A stretch of DNA of 64,000 nucleotides, taken from assembly GCF_001975785.1 (NCBI RefSeq), contig NZ_MSFI01000014.1, positions 1-64,000 on the forward strand. The letters are read 5' to 3'. The notes beneath the pieces are model-generated. The model did no database searches. It was not told where the DNA came from and saw nothing but the letters and a program-made list of their open reading frames with translations. Origin of the DNA: Domibacillus epiphyticus (GTDB lineage: Bacteria; Bacillota; Bacilli; Bacillales; Domibacillaceae). Both the position numbers and the translations under genes were made by a program. Shown here piece by piece: positions 18,296 through 26,550 of this stretch (its first letter is position 1; every line of letters starts with the position of its first letter).

Positions 18296-18514
18296 ATGGA
18301 CTTCACACAGATACCGCCTGAAATGTGGGCGCAGCCAGCCATATTTATTGTGCTGTTTGTATACTTGTTAAGGTATGTGATGACTGAAAGTAAAGAGCGT
18401 GAAAATCGTTTAATGGTTCAAATTGAGAAACAGAATGAGACAAATGAAAAGATTGTATCATCGTTACAGTCACTTGAAAAAGACATTGCTGAGATCAAGG
18501 CCAAAGGGGAATAG
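18296..18514 (+). CDS. BhlA/UviB-like holin protein
   Basis: This 72-aa protein has one N-terminal membrane helix (about residues 13-29) followed by a charged coiled-coil tail (ESKERENRLMVQIEKQNE...SLEKDIAEIKAKGE). That layout is typical of the BhlA/UviB family of phage and bacteriocin-linked holin-like proteins. GGAGG lies 7 bases before the ATG. It is the first gene after the noncoding region and opens the late gene run. No endolysin is present in the element, so it may adjust lysis timing of a helper phage instead of lysing alone; that is inference. Confidence 0.8.
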   Translation: MDFTQIPPEMWAQPAIFIVLFVYLLRYVMTESKERENRLMVQIEKQNETNEKIVSSLQSLEKDIAEIKAKGE

Positions 18515-18619
18515 TTTATGTCCGTTTTTATATTCATTTTTCTAAGCAATTAGCCATGTACAGTAAATTCTAATTGAAAGAAGGGGATAACACTTGAACC
18601 AAATTTCAATCCTGTATTT

Positions 18620-18781
18620 ATGATTACTACAATAGAAAAATCGACTAAAAACGATGAATGGCGTATAAGCCCTCTAATGGCTCGAATAAGCGTAATTAAC
18701 AAAGAGGGTTACAAAGGTATGACCATAATATTAGAAAGCAAGCAAACGCCTATAAAATGTGGGTGTTTTTATTTTGCTTAA
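18620..18781 (+). CDS. Possible small protein, 53 aa
   Basis: The frame from ATG 18620 reads MITTIEKSTKNDEWRISPLM and ends in GCFYFA. The same frame is open upstream to 18578, and the good ribosome binding site (AAGAAGGGG at 18578-18586) sits before a TTG in another frame. Either the gene starts at a rare codon such as ATA 18587, or it suffered a small frameshift near the start. No family is recognised. Confidence 0.35.
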   Translation: MITTIEKSTKNDEWRISPLMARISVINKEGYKGMTIILESKQTPIKCGCFYFA

Positions 18782-18783
18782 AT

Positions 18784-18831
18784 ACCTGCCGGTAGATTGA
18801 ACGAATTAAGTTTCGAGTTTATCGGCAGGCA
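18784..18831. repeat. Inverted repeat before the scaffold gene
   Basis: CCTGCCGGTAGA and TTTATCGGCAGG pair across about 24 bases. It lies just before the scaffold ribosome binding site. It could be a processing or attenuation hairpin between the holin and head genes. Confidence 0.5.
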
Positions 18832-18856
18832 AAAATTCTAAAGGAGGGACATTTAT

Positions 18857-19267
18857 ATGTCACAGGAAAATCAAGAAGTTGTTCAGGAAGAAGTAACAGA
18901 AACAGTAGCAAAAGCCGATTATGATTCTTTGGTGGCTGAATTGGAAGAAGTGAAAGGTAAACTTCCTGTTGAAAAATCAGAGTCAGAAGTAGCAAATGAA
19001 GCAAAAGCACAGGAACTTTTTCAGAAAGAAATTAGTTTAACTTTACGTGAAAATGGACTTGAAGCATTTACTGATGTAATTAGTGTTAAGGATAGTACTG
19101 ATCTTAGTACTAAGATTGACACTCTAAACAAAATTGTAAATGAGATTAAGGTCAATATGGGCTACGTACCAGCAGATAATACCAAGCAAGACGAGTACTC
19201 GATTGCTGAATCAAAGAAAGACACGAAAGCCATGATCTCAACAAAGTTAGCCAATTTATTTAAGTAA
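18857..19267 (+). CDS. Probable capsid scaffold protein
   Basis: This 136-aa acidic, helix-rich protein has an N-terminal run of Glu/Val (EVVQEEVTETVAKADYDSL), a central coiled coil (VAELEEVKGKL) and a Lys-rich C-terminus (KAMISTKLANLFK). Those are the usual traits of phage scaffolds, whose basic C-terminus contacts the shell. AAGGAGGG is 8 bases before the ATG. It is followed at 49 bases by the capsid gene, which is the standard scaffold-capsid pairing. No protease motif is seen. Scaffold sequences diverge quickly, so position and composition carry the call. Confidence 0.7.
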   Translation: MSQENQEVVQEEVTETVAKADYDSLVAELEEVKGKLPVEKSESEVANEAKAQELFQKEISLTLRENGLEAFTDVISVKDSTDLSTKIDTLNKIVNEIKVNMGYVPADNTKQDEYSIAESKKDTKAMISTKLANLFK

Positions 19268-19315
19268 TAACCGGAATACATAAAAACTAAAAAATTATAA
19301 AGGGGATAAATAATA

Positions 19316-20185
19316 ATGTTTAAATCAAATACTTTTACAACTACTGAACAAATTTCACTATCGAAAGAGATCGCTCTTGTAGGCATCGAATCAACTCCGT
19401 TTACATCTATGCTTATGGCAAAAGGTAATATCGAAAAGGCACTTAGCACTGTATATACTTGGAAAGCAAAGACGCTTAATACACTAGATGACATTTCTGC
19501 GGTAGAAGGTTCAGATGATATTACTTTCTTTGAATCTGCTCGTGCTGAATTATCAAATATTTTGGAAATCTTCAAAGTTGGTGTTTCAATTTCAGGTACA
19601 GCAGAAGCAATGAAATCTACACAATTTGCCGCAGAGGTAAATGACCGTCTATTGGAACTAAAAGTGAATATGGAGAAGAAGTTCTTGCTTGGTACTAAAG
19701 CAGACGGCTCTACTACTCCTTTCAAACGTCAAATGGCAGGTTTGATTAACCAAGCAGACGCAGCCAATGCTGTTGGTGGTGCTGTATCAGAAACACTAAT
19801 CAAACAAGCAATGCGTAACCTATGGAATCAGAATCTATCCGAGGGTACTGTATATTGTTTCGTAAATGCAGATGTTAAAGAAGCAATTGACGGAATCTAT
19901 GCAGATAAATACGGCTACCAGCACGTTACAACTGATTTCGGTCTATTAGTTGATTCAATCAACACTAACTATGGACGTGTAAACTTCGTGCTGTCTAAGC
20001 ATGTACCGGCTGATAAAGCGATTTTCTTTAATGATGCTTATGTGGATCTTGCTTACTTACGTGCGCCACACTTTGAACCACTTGCTAAATCTGGTGATTC
20101 AACTAAAGGACAAATTGTTGCTGAAGCAACTCTTAAAGTAGGTACACCTAAAGCAGTAGCAGTATTAACAGTGCCACAAGCATAA
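19316..20185 (+). CDS. Major capsid protein, SU10/DUF5309 type (HK97 fold)
   Basis: This 289-aa protein shows the pattern of SU10-family major capsid proteins. It has an N-terminal segment with STPFTSMLMAKGN, then the strand-rich part with VYTWKAKTLN and EGSDDI, the long helix FAAEVNDRLLELKVNMEKKFLLG, and the spine region ending in LSKHVPADKAIFFNDAYVDLAYLR. These proteins adopt the HK97 fold and build the icosahedral shell. It follows the scaffold gene and has its own terminator. A satellite that codes for its own shell need not remodel the helper's capsid. Confidence 0.85.
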   Translation: MFKSNTFTTTEQISLSKEIALVGIESTPFTSMLMAKGNIEKALSTVYTWKAKTLNTLDDISAVEGSDDITFFESARAELSNILEIFKVGVSISGTAEAMKSTQFAAEVNDRLLELKVNMEKKFLLGTKADGSTTPFKRQMAGLINQADAANAVGGAVSETLIKQAMRNLWNQNLSEGTVYCFVNADVKEAIDGIYADKYGYQHVTTDFGLLVDSINTNYGRVNFVLSKHVPADKAIFFNDAYVDLAYLRAPHFEPLAKSGDSTKGQIVAEATLKVGTPKAVAVLTVPQA

Positions 20186-20193
20186 TCAATGAA

Positions 20194-20227
20194 TGAGAGA
20201 GGGACAGAAATGTCCTTCTCTTTTTTA
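20194..20227 (+). terminator. Terminator after the capsid gene
   Basis: GAGAGGGACA and TGTCCTTCTC pair around GAAA and are followed by TTTTTT. It probably marks the end of the scaffold-capsid transcript. Confidence 0.75.
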
Positions 20228-20255
20228 TTCATATTTTGTAACAAGGAGGATTCAA

Positions 20256-20432
20256 ATGAATAGTCAGAAACAAGAATATTTCTTACTACGTAGACAAAAG
20301 AAAATTCGTATGATTGACCTTGCAAAATATATAGGTTGTTCACAATCTTTAATCAGCAAGTATGAGACAGGCGTTGCAATTATGTCAGAGAAAAAGATAC
20401 AGAAGTATAGAGAATACATAGAGAAAAATTAA
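20256..20432 (+). CDS. Small XRE-family helix-turn-helix protein
   Basis: This 58-aa protein is little more than one helix-turn-helix: RRQKKIRMIDLAKYIGCSQSLISKYETG is the Cro/C1-type motif. ATG 20256 follows AAGGAGG by 6 bases, and an earlier in-frame start has no ribosome binding site. It is too short to hold a dimer or sensor domain, so it may act as a Cro-like regulator or excision director. It lies between the capsid gene and the following genes, far from the integrase, and no divergent repressor partner is seen. Confidence 0.8.
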   Translation: MNSQKQEYFLLRRQKKIRMIDLAKYIGCSQSLISKYETGVAIMSEKKIQKYREYIEKN

Positions 20433-20634
20433 ATTCAAAAATAAAATGTGGAGGTGAATTGTGAGGGTGTTTGGATTCGTTTACACCACTTCTTCCTTGT
20501 AGCGATGTGGACAGTAGGTTGATTTTAAAAATAAGGAAACTGAAATCAACTGAAAAATATTCCATGTGGTTTTAACAAGGAGGAAAGTGGTCAACTGTAT
20601 GTTTGTTGATCGTTGCAAGTAGGATTTTTGAAAG

Positions 20635-21495
20635 GTGTTTCAAAGGAAGATTAGTGGGAGAGTTACAACTTTCACTAAAATTATGAAGAAAGAATTAAAA
20701 GAGAAATTCCCTAAATGGTGTGCAGATATGGAGCAGTATAAAAATACAACAATTTTACAAGGTGATTTGGATTCACTTCTGGGATGTGCTATTGAAAAGT
20801 TTGTTAAAGGTAATGAAATCAATTACTTTTACGATTTCAATAAATTATACGTGGCAGATCGTACTAATGAGAAGAAAGCCATTGGTATTGACCTTGCATT
20901 ACATAAAGGTTCATCTTGGTGCAATCACGTTATCAGAATTAATCCTGATGACTATGTGAATCCTAAGACTGCAAATATTAATGCAATCAATAACATTTCT
21001 AGTAGAAATTATTTTGACAAGTATGCTGGAAGTACAGCATTGATGATGTGGTCATATTATGGTTTAAAATTACCTGATACAGAAGAAGGGAAAATGTTAC
21101 TACTGTGCATTGATTCAGGGTTTCTTGGTCATTACGATTCAAGATTTAAAAGAGTACATAATAAATATCTTAAAGAAATGGGCTTTGAGGAGTTAATTGA
21201 TTTATTGGAACACAAACAGAAATCTGATTTTGTGAAACTCCAACAGGACTATAAGACAAAAACAAATATTGTTGTGAATAATGAAGGTTATCTTACAACG
21301 TTACTGCCACTAGATAAATTATCGGTGGCTTTTGGTATTCCATTGGAATTGCCTACACAGAAATTCACATTAAAAAATAAATTTGAATCCGGTAAAGGCC
21401 ATGTGGCTCATACAAAGTCGAAAGGTGAAATTGATGGACTTATTAGTTTTGCCCTGACCGGAAAATACGAATTCAAGTATACAGCAGTAAATTAA
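20635..21495 (+). CDS. Uncharacterised satellite protein, possibly DHH-like
   Basis: This 286-aa protein has no clear family. The segment ILQGDLDSLLGCAI resembles the first acidic motif of DHH-type phosphoesterases. GIDLALHKGSSWCNHV and MLLLCIDSGFLGHYDS could supply further metal ligands (NHV in place of DHH). DHH proteins hydrolyse phosphodiesters in short oligonucleotides, cyclic dinucleotides or single-stranded DNA. This is only a weak motif match. The start is also unclear: GTG 20635 has a poor Shine-Dalgarno, while a strong one at about 20578 leads into an 11-codon frame that stops. Its place between the regulator and rep suggests an early function. Confidence 0.55.
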   Translation: MFQRKISGRVTTFTKIMKKELKEKFPKWCADMEQYKNTTILQGDLDSLLGCAIEKFVKGNEINYFYDFNKLYVADRTNEKKAIGIDLALHKGSSWCNHVIRINPDDYVNPKTANINAINNISSRNYFDKYAGSTALMMWSYYGLKLPDTEEGKMLLLCIDSGFLGHYDSRFKRVHNKYLKEMGFEELIDLLEHKQKSDFVKLQQDYKTKTNIVVNNEGYLTTLLPLDKLSVAFGIPLELPTQKFTLKNKFESGKGHVAHTKSKGEIDGLISFALTGKYEFKYTAVN

Positions 21496-21513
21496 ATAAG
21501 GAGGTACAGTACT

Positions 21514-21699
21514 ATGACTGATAAAGATTTCTTCTTCGTGTACAACTATAAACTTTCAGCATTTCTGAAATATAAAGGAATTAGTTACATCACGAAAGCC
21601 ATTAACCCACAGAACAATAAAATGTTTACGATGTACGTTAAATCTGATGAATTACAATCAGCAATTAACGAATATAAAGCAGCAAAACAAGAGGGCTAA
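21514..21699 (+). CDS. DUF5659-like small phage protein
   Basis: This 61-aa protein reads FFFVYNYKLSAFLKYKGI, then NNKMFTMYVKSDELQSAINEY. That is the pattern of small phage proteins of the DUF5659 kind (a membrane-free two-strand, helix fold of unknown role). AAGGAGG precedes the ATG by 8 bases. It ends in a terminator that overlaps its last codon region. Its role is unknown. Confidence 0.7.
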   Translation: MTDKDFFFVYNYKLSAFLKYKGISYITKAINPQNNKMFTMYVKSDELQSAINEYKAAKQEG

Positions 21700-21716
21700 T
21701 TTTAGTCCTCTTTTTC
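21690..21716 (+). terminator. Terminator before the replication gene
   Basis: GAGG-G-CTAA and TTAG-T-CCTC arms are followed by TTTTTCT. It separates the upstream genes from the replication and packaging run. Confidence 0.7.
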
Positions 21717-21759
21717 TATTCCATGAAAATCTAAATGAAAATCAAAGGAGAAAATCTAA

Positions 21760-22749
21760 ATGAAAAATATCAAACAATTTCTTAACTACAATGACCGAGA
21801 AAGTAAAATCTTTATGCCTAATGAAATCTTTACGGATATTCGAGACGAACGTATTAAGAAGGGTCATCGTCCATTCACTTTCTCATACTATTACTTAATC
21901 AATTATCTTTATAGAAATGCAAAATACGGTGATATGAAAACGAATATTACCACAAAAGATATGGTAGACGTATTAGGATTTTCACCTGAAAACAGACGAT
22001 TAAGTTACATCATGAAAGATAACGGTGTACTTGACCAAATGAAATATACAGAAACGACACGGGATATTCCTGTATTGGCAGGTAACTTTAAAGATATGTA
22101 TGGTCATCAAGAAGGGCTGGACTTTGAATACTATGAATATTACCCTGATATGGCTGACTACGTAAAAGGTTTTGCTAACTCCTACAAAATTAAAAAGCCT
22201 GTCCTTGCCTTTAATCGGCATATTAAAGACCCTGAATGGATTGAAACTTATCAGGAAGAAGATTATCGAGATGGCACATTCTATGAGGTTGAGAACACGA
22301 CACTCATTCCTTTTGAAGTGTTTTTATTTTGCATGGAACACAAAGATATTGAATGTGATGGATTCTATCTATACTCCTATTTGAAAATGATGAATGACCG
22401 TTTTCCTAATGGATATAGAGTGGCATTAACACAATTATGTAATGACTTAGGTTTTAGCCGTGGGAATCTTGTCAATACACTAGATGCTTTAAAAAGACAC
22501 AGAATGATTCAAGTTATCCATAATCAAAGTTTCTTTGCTGTTGGATTGAAGGAGGAAGACAGGATGCCAAACTCTTACATAATAAATGATTGGGAATACT
22601 TCAATGATAATGGAGATACCGAGTACGAAAAAATTAAATATATTGACCGGAAAAAGTATGAGGAAATCTTAGAGAAAGAAAAGAAGGAACAGGAAGAAAA
22701 GAATAAGAAAAAGAAAGCGTATGTTGCTTTGGAGGACTTACCTTATTAA
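21760..22749 (+). CDS. Putative replication initiator (winged-helix)
   Basis: This 329-aa protein has no catalytic motif, but it carries two likely winged-helix segments. One is near residues 60-90 (ITTKDMVDVLGFSPENRRLSYI) and the other is near 215-250 (VALTQLCNDLGFSRGNLVNTLDALKRHRMI). Double winged-helix proteins of this size initiate replication of many plasmids and phage islands by binding iterons. The tail is a Glu/Lys coiled coil. The 190 bases right after the stop contain four copies of a 30-bp iteron, the best reason for the call. It could instead be a transcription regulator. Confidence 0.6.
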   Translation: MKNIKQFLNYNDRESKIFMPNEIFTDIRDERIKKGHRPFTFSYYYLINYLYRNAKYGDMKTNITTKDMVDVLGFSPENRRLSYIMKDNGVLDQMKYTETTRDIPVLAGNFKDMYGHQEGLDFEYYEYYPDMADYVKGFANSYKIKKPVLAFNRHIKDPEWIETYQEEDYRDGTFYEVENTTLIPFEVFLFCMEHKDIECDGFYLYSYLKMMNDRFPNGYRVALTQLCNDLGFSRGNLVNTLDALKRHRMIQVIHNQSFFAVGLKEEDRMPNSYIINDWEYFNDNGDTEYEKIKYIDRKKYEEILEKEKKEQEEKNKKKKAYVALEDLPY

Positions 22750-22755
22750 TAAATC

Positions 22756-22942
22756 CAATATGTTACCTATATGACTAATCTATAAGACAGTCATACCTAT
22801 GACGAATCTTAGAAATTTCAATATGTTACTTATATGACTAATCTTTAATACGTATTATTTATACGGTTAATTATTCATTTATTAATATTAATCAATTGTA
22901 TCTATAACTGTATTAAAGAATGGTCAAATAGGTTACATATTG
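22756..22942. repeat. Iteron cluster; candidate replication origin
   Basis: CAATATGTTACCTATATGAC at 22756 recurs at 22819 (one change). A shorter version occurs at about 22790-22815 (TACCTATGACGAATCTTAGA) and an inverted copy at 22922-22942 (AAATAGGTTACATATTGG). Direct copies are 30-33 bases apart, three DNA turns. About 75 very AT-rich bases lie between the direct copies and the inverted one and would melt easily. The cluster sits immediately after the putative initiator gene. Confidence 0.7.
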
Positions 22943-22979
22943 GATTTTTCAAAAAATTAAAATCAAAGGGGATATTCAG

Positions 22980-23177
22980 ATGTTAAATCTAAGCGAAAAT
23001 ATTAAATCAATTCAGGAATCACAACAGAAAGTACATGACAGTTTGGTGATTATGAAATATTTGAATGAGCGTAAACAGGAAAATCTTGACCGTATGAATG
23101 AGATTATTCAAAGAATGTTAGAACTCGATGAAGAACGTAAACGATTAATTGGAGGTGCTGAAAATGACAATCTATGA
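22980..23177 (+). CDS. Small coiled-coil protein before the terminase
   Basis: This 65-aa protein is almost wholly helical and charged (SENIKSIQESQQKVHDSL...ERKQENLDRMNEIIQRMLELDEERKRL). AAGGGG precedes the ATG by 8 bases. Its last codons overlap the start of the small terminase gene and contain that gene's Shine-Dalgarno, so the two are translationally coupled. It may help terminase assembly or packaging choice, but nothing in the sequence proves this. Confidence 0.65.
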   Translation: MLNLSENIKSIQESQQKVHDSLVIMKYLNERKQENLDRMNEIIQRMLELDEERKRLIGGAENDNL

Positions 23178-23595
23178 AGCATTAAGAAATATTCACTGGA
23201 AGAAGGCAGAATACTTTAAGTTTAAGTTTCCTGATGTCCGATACGACCAATCTGTACCAGTTAAATCAGAAGATGAATTAATGAAATCTTGTCATTTGAA
23301 AAGTATGAATAGTTTCTATGCTTGGGAGCGTACTGATGAATATAAATCACTTCTCATGTTGTACATGGCAAGTAAAGTATCAGATGACTTCATGGAAATT
23401 TACAATATTGTCATTGAGCAAGCCAAACAGGGTGATGATAAAGCGATTAAAACTTTCTTATCATTGCAGAAAGAAATTCGTGACAATGCAAAAGTGGCAG
23501 AAGGAGCATTAGGTAGCAAGAAGAAAAAGAAACAAGTCGAGGTCACTGAAAAAGAAGATGAACCTGATGAATTTGATGACTTGGATTTATCGTGA
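23164..23595 (+). CDS. terS: Probable terminase small subunit
   Basis: This 143-aa protein starts at ATG 23164, which has GGAGG 8 bases upstream inside the previous gene. The middle (SFYAWERTDEYKSLLMLYMASKVSDDFMEIYNIVIEQA) looks like the helical part of small terminases of the phBC6A51 kind. The end is basic then acidic (KKKKKQ...EDEPDEFDDLDLS). Small subunits recognise the packaging site and load the large subunit. The gene ends 11 bases before the large terminase gene, the standard order. A satellite-specific small subunit would direct packaging of satellite DNA only. Confidence 0.7.
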   Translation: MTIYEALRNIHWKKAEYFKFKFPDVRYDQSVPVKSEDELMKSCHLKSMNSFYAWERTDEYKSLLMLYMASKVSDDFMEIYNIVIEQAKQGDDKAIKTFLSLQKEIRDNAKVAEGALGSKKKKKQVEVTEKEDEPDEFDDLDLS

Positions 23596-23606
23596 GGTGT
23601 TAGGCT

Positions 23607-25205
23607 ATGGCAGTTAAAACGAAACAATCAGCATTGGATAAGGTTTTGGGTGATTTCCGATTATTTGCAAAGAATTTTGTTAAGATTATCGACAATAACG
23701 GTGATACTGTACCTTTTGTGTTAAATCATGAACAAGAAAATTTCACTAAGAATATGGGGAAATATAATATCATCTTAAAAGGCAGACAGATCGGCTTTAC
23801 TACTTGGTCATTGGCTTATATGTTGTATTCAGCCGTAACAAAACCGGATACAAACTATTTGATAATGACACATCATAACAAGGTAACGCAGCAACTATTG
23901 AAAAGAATTAAGAAGATGTACAAGTCATTGCCACATGAAAGGTATCCTAACCTGTTTCCTAAGTTAGAAATGAATAATCGTGACGGATTGTATATGAGCA
24001 ATGGAAGTGGGATTCAAGTTGCAACAGCCGGTGGAGAGGATTCAATTTCAGGTAATACTTTTGAGTTAATTCATTTATCAGAGATGGCAAAATATCCTGA
24101 TGAAGCCCAAGATGAAATTATTGCCACGGCTATTCCTGCATTGGCTAAGAATCCAAACAGTAAAATTATTATCGAATCAACGGCAATGGGAATCAACTTG
24201 TATCAAGATATTTTTATGAAGGCATACCGAGGACAATCAACATGGAAACCCTTCTTCTATTCATGGCTGGCTAAGGCATATGCAAAGCAATTCCGTCACT
24301 CATTTGATGAAGCAGAAACTCATTTCAAATTACATAATAAAGGCGATAGGATGCAGCCTAAACATTTAGAAAAGGATGAAATAGAGTTAAGGGACAAATA
24401 CGGTGCTAATTATCGTCAGTTAATGTTCAGACGGTATTACATAGAAACAAACAGTTTAGAGAAGTTTCAGCGTGAATTTCCTACTACACCTGATGAAGCC
24501 TTCCTTACCACAAATAAATCTGTATTTGATACACGCATGATTGTTGAACGATTGAATCATATTGTGCAGCCTTTACCTTATACAGAGGTTCAGGATGAAC
24601 TACCGTCTACATTACATAAATACTTAAACAAGTCATTATTCATTTATCACTTACCTAAAAAGGGCGTTAAACATTACGGTGGCGTGGACGTTTCCAGTGG
24701 TTCAGGTGGAGATAATGATAATAGTACAATTGCAATTTACAATAAGGAAGGCCAGCAAATGGCATCCTTTTATAGTAATGAGATACCTGTCTATGAATTT
24801 GCCAGTGTGGTGAATGATTTAGGCAGGTTTTTTAATTATGCGTACATTTGCGTTGAGCGTAATAGTTACGGTACTCCATTACTGGAACGATTGAGGAAAG
24901 AATATGGCTATTTGAATTTATTGAAGCAGAAGATATTCGATCAAAAAGGAAAAAAGAAATTGCAATTGGGCTTCATGACCACTAATCAAACGAAAAGTAT
25001 CATCGTATCTGATATGAAGGAAAACTTTGAGTGTGGGCTGATTAATATAGAGTGCTTCCAAACGTTAGAAGAAATGAAAATCTTTCAGGAGCAGAACGGC
25101 AAAACAGGTAATAAGCGTGGGAAAGGTATGCACGATGATTTAGTTATTGCAACGGCTATGGCAGTCCAGGCAATGAAGCAATGTAAATACTATGTTGATA
25201 TTTAA
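23607..25205 (+). CDS. terL: Terminase large subunit
   Basis: This 532-aa protein has the complete motor and nuclease. The Walker A-like loop KGRQIGFTT is at residues 58-66, and Walker B FELIHLSE has the catalytic Glu159, followed by the coupling motif IIIESTA. The RNase H-like nuclease has Asp361 (GGVDVSSG), Glu417 (CVERNS) and Asp510/511 (MHDDLVIA). It pumps DNA into the prohead and cuts it. All catalytic residues are present, so the protein should be active. It sits in a terS-terL-portal run with short gaps. Confidence 0.95.
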   Translation: MAVKTKQSALDKVLGDFRLFAKNFVKIIDNNGDTVPFVLNHEQENFTKNMGKYNIILKGRQIGFTTWSLAYMLYSAVTKPDTNYLIMTHHNKVTQQLLKRIKKMYKSLPHERYPNLFPKLEMNNRDGLYMSNGSGIQVATAGGEDSISGNTFELIHLSEMAKYPDEAQDEIIATAIPALAKNPNSKIIIESTAMGINLYQDIFMKAYRGQSTWKPFFYSWLAKAYAKQFRHSFDEAETHFKLHNKGDRMQPKHLEKDEIELRDKYGANYRQLMFRRYYIETNSLEKFQREFPTTPDEAFLTTNKSVFDTRMIVERLNHIVQPLPYTEVQDELPSTLHKYLNKSLFIYHLPKKGVKHYGGVDVSSGSGGDNDNSTIAIYNKEGQQMASFYSNEIPVYEFASVVNDLGRFFNYAYICVERNSYGTPLLERLRKEYGYLNLLKQKIFDQKGKKKLQLGFMTTNQTKSIIVSDMKENFECGLINIECFQTLEEMKIFQEQNGKTGNKRGKGMHDDLVIATAMAVQAMKQCKYYVDI

Positions 25206-25221
25206 TGAAAGGGGATTTAAT

Positions 25222-26550
25222 ATGAATAAATTAGAGAAATACATTAAAGATAAATACGATGGTGCGCCTTATTGGTTTATTGAATACGTTCAGGAAGTAC
25301 ATAACCAAACAAAGGTAAATGAAATCTATGAGTTAAAGAATTACCTTGAAGGTCATCATAAGATATTACAACGGCAGTCGTATAAATATAATGGCAAAGA
25401 TTTTACCCCACGTAAGATTGTATTGCAATATGCTAAGACATTGTTGTCATTCCAGAAGGCATATCTATTACAGAACCCTGTCACATTAACAGGTAATCAG
25501 CGTGTAGTAAAGGAATACCAAAAGGTACAGCGTAAAGCAAAGTATGACCGAATGAACATGAAGATTATTGACCGTCTGTTGAAGTACGGTGAAGTGTATG
25601 AGTATGTGTACGTGGACGCTGGACAGGTTAAGAGTAAGTTGATTGAAGGGGATCAGGGCTTTCCTTTATATAATGAAGAAGGAGATATGATTGCTTTTGT
25701 TCAGGCATTCGTTAGTGACGGCATTGAATACTATACAGTATTTGAGGATGATGTTGTAACTAAGTATGACAATGCAGGTGGAGAGATGAGAATGATTAGC
25801 CGTCATGCTAACCTTAGTGGCTTGCCTGTTGCTTATGTTAATGCAGGTGAATGGTCAGAGTTAGAAGGACGCAGTGAGTTACAGGATTGGATAGGACTAC
25901 TGGACAACATGGAAGATTTATTAAGTAAGTTTACGGACAGTTTTTATAAACATCATAATCCTATTCCAGTCATTGTTGGTCAACAGTTAAAAGGTGAGGG
26001 ATTACCTAAAGATGTAGTAGGTGGTGGCTTACAGTTAGATGATGGCAATGATTTTAAAATGGTCAGCAATCAATTGGATTATCAGTCATTTGAATCGGTG
26101 TATAAGACATTGCAGCAAGCATTATTGGATATTTCAAGTACGCCTGCCGTATCAATGAATAAGACGGACATTAGCAACTTGTCAGAGGTCAGTATTAAGT
26201 TACTGTATCAGTTGGCTTCGATTAAAGCAGGTATCAATGAACAATATGTGCGTGAAGGTATGGAGCAACGTTTTGAGAAAATCAGAACATTGTTAGAGTA
26301 TAAGGGAATTAAGTTGAGCGATGATGAATTTGATACGTTGGATGTAACGTTCCAGTATGCGATGCCAAGTAATGATAAAGAGATTATTGAGAATCTGAAA
26401 ACGTTGAAGGAAATTGGAAGTGTATCATTGGAAACTGTGCTTGAAAATAGTCCATATGTGAGTGATGTTCGGATGGAGATGGATAGATTGAGTGGGGATA
26501 ATGTGAGAAATAGTGAGAAACAGGAAACAAGTGAGAATGCAATACTTTAA
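25222..26550 (+). CDS. Portal protein, SPP1 gp6-like
   Basis: This 442-aa protein matches SPP1/Gp6-type portals: an N-terminal domain with RKIVLQYAKTLLSFQKAYLLQNPV, the body with GQVKSKLIE..., the wing helix DWIGLLDNMEDLLSKFTDSFYKHHNP, the tunnel part (ISSTPAVSMNKTDISNLSEVSIKLLYQL) and a hydrophilic tail. Portals form the 12-fold channel for DNA entry and the seat for connectors. ATG 25222 has AAGGGG 8 bases upstream. The SPP1-like minor head gene that usually follows is absent; a 570-bp noncoding gap comes instead. Confidence 0.9.
   Translation: MNKLEKYIKDKYDGAPYWFIEYVQEVHNQTKVNEIYELKNYLEGHHKILQRQSYKYNGKDFTPRKIVLQYAKTLLSFQKAYLLQNPVTLTGNQRVVKEYQKVQRKAKYDRMNMKIIDRLLKYGEVYEYVYVDAGQVKSKLIEGDQGFPLYNEEGDMIAFVQAFVSDGIEYYTVFEDDVVTKYDNAGGEMRMISRHANLSGLPVAYVNAGEWSELEGRSELQDWIGLLDNMEDLLSKFTDSFYKHHNPIPVIVGQQLKGEGLPKDVVGGGLQLDDGNDFKMVSNQLDYQSFESVYKTLQQALLDISSTPAVSMNKTDISNLSEVSIKLLYQLASIKAGINEQYVREGMEQRFEKIRTLLEYKGIKLSDDEFDTLDVTFQYAMPSNDKEIIENLKTLKEIGSVSLETVLENSPYVSDVRMEMDRLSGDNVRNSEKQETSENAIL

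Noticed and set aside
20587-20622. An 11-codon gene after AAGGAGG
   Set aside because: It is too short to support, and is noted only because it confuses the start of the next gene.
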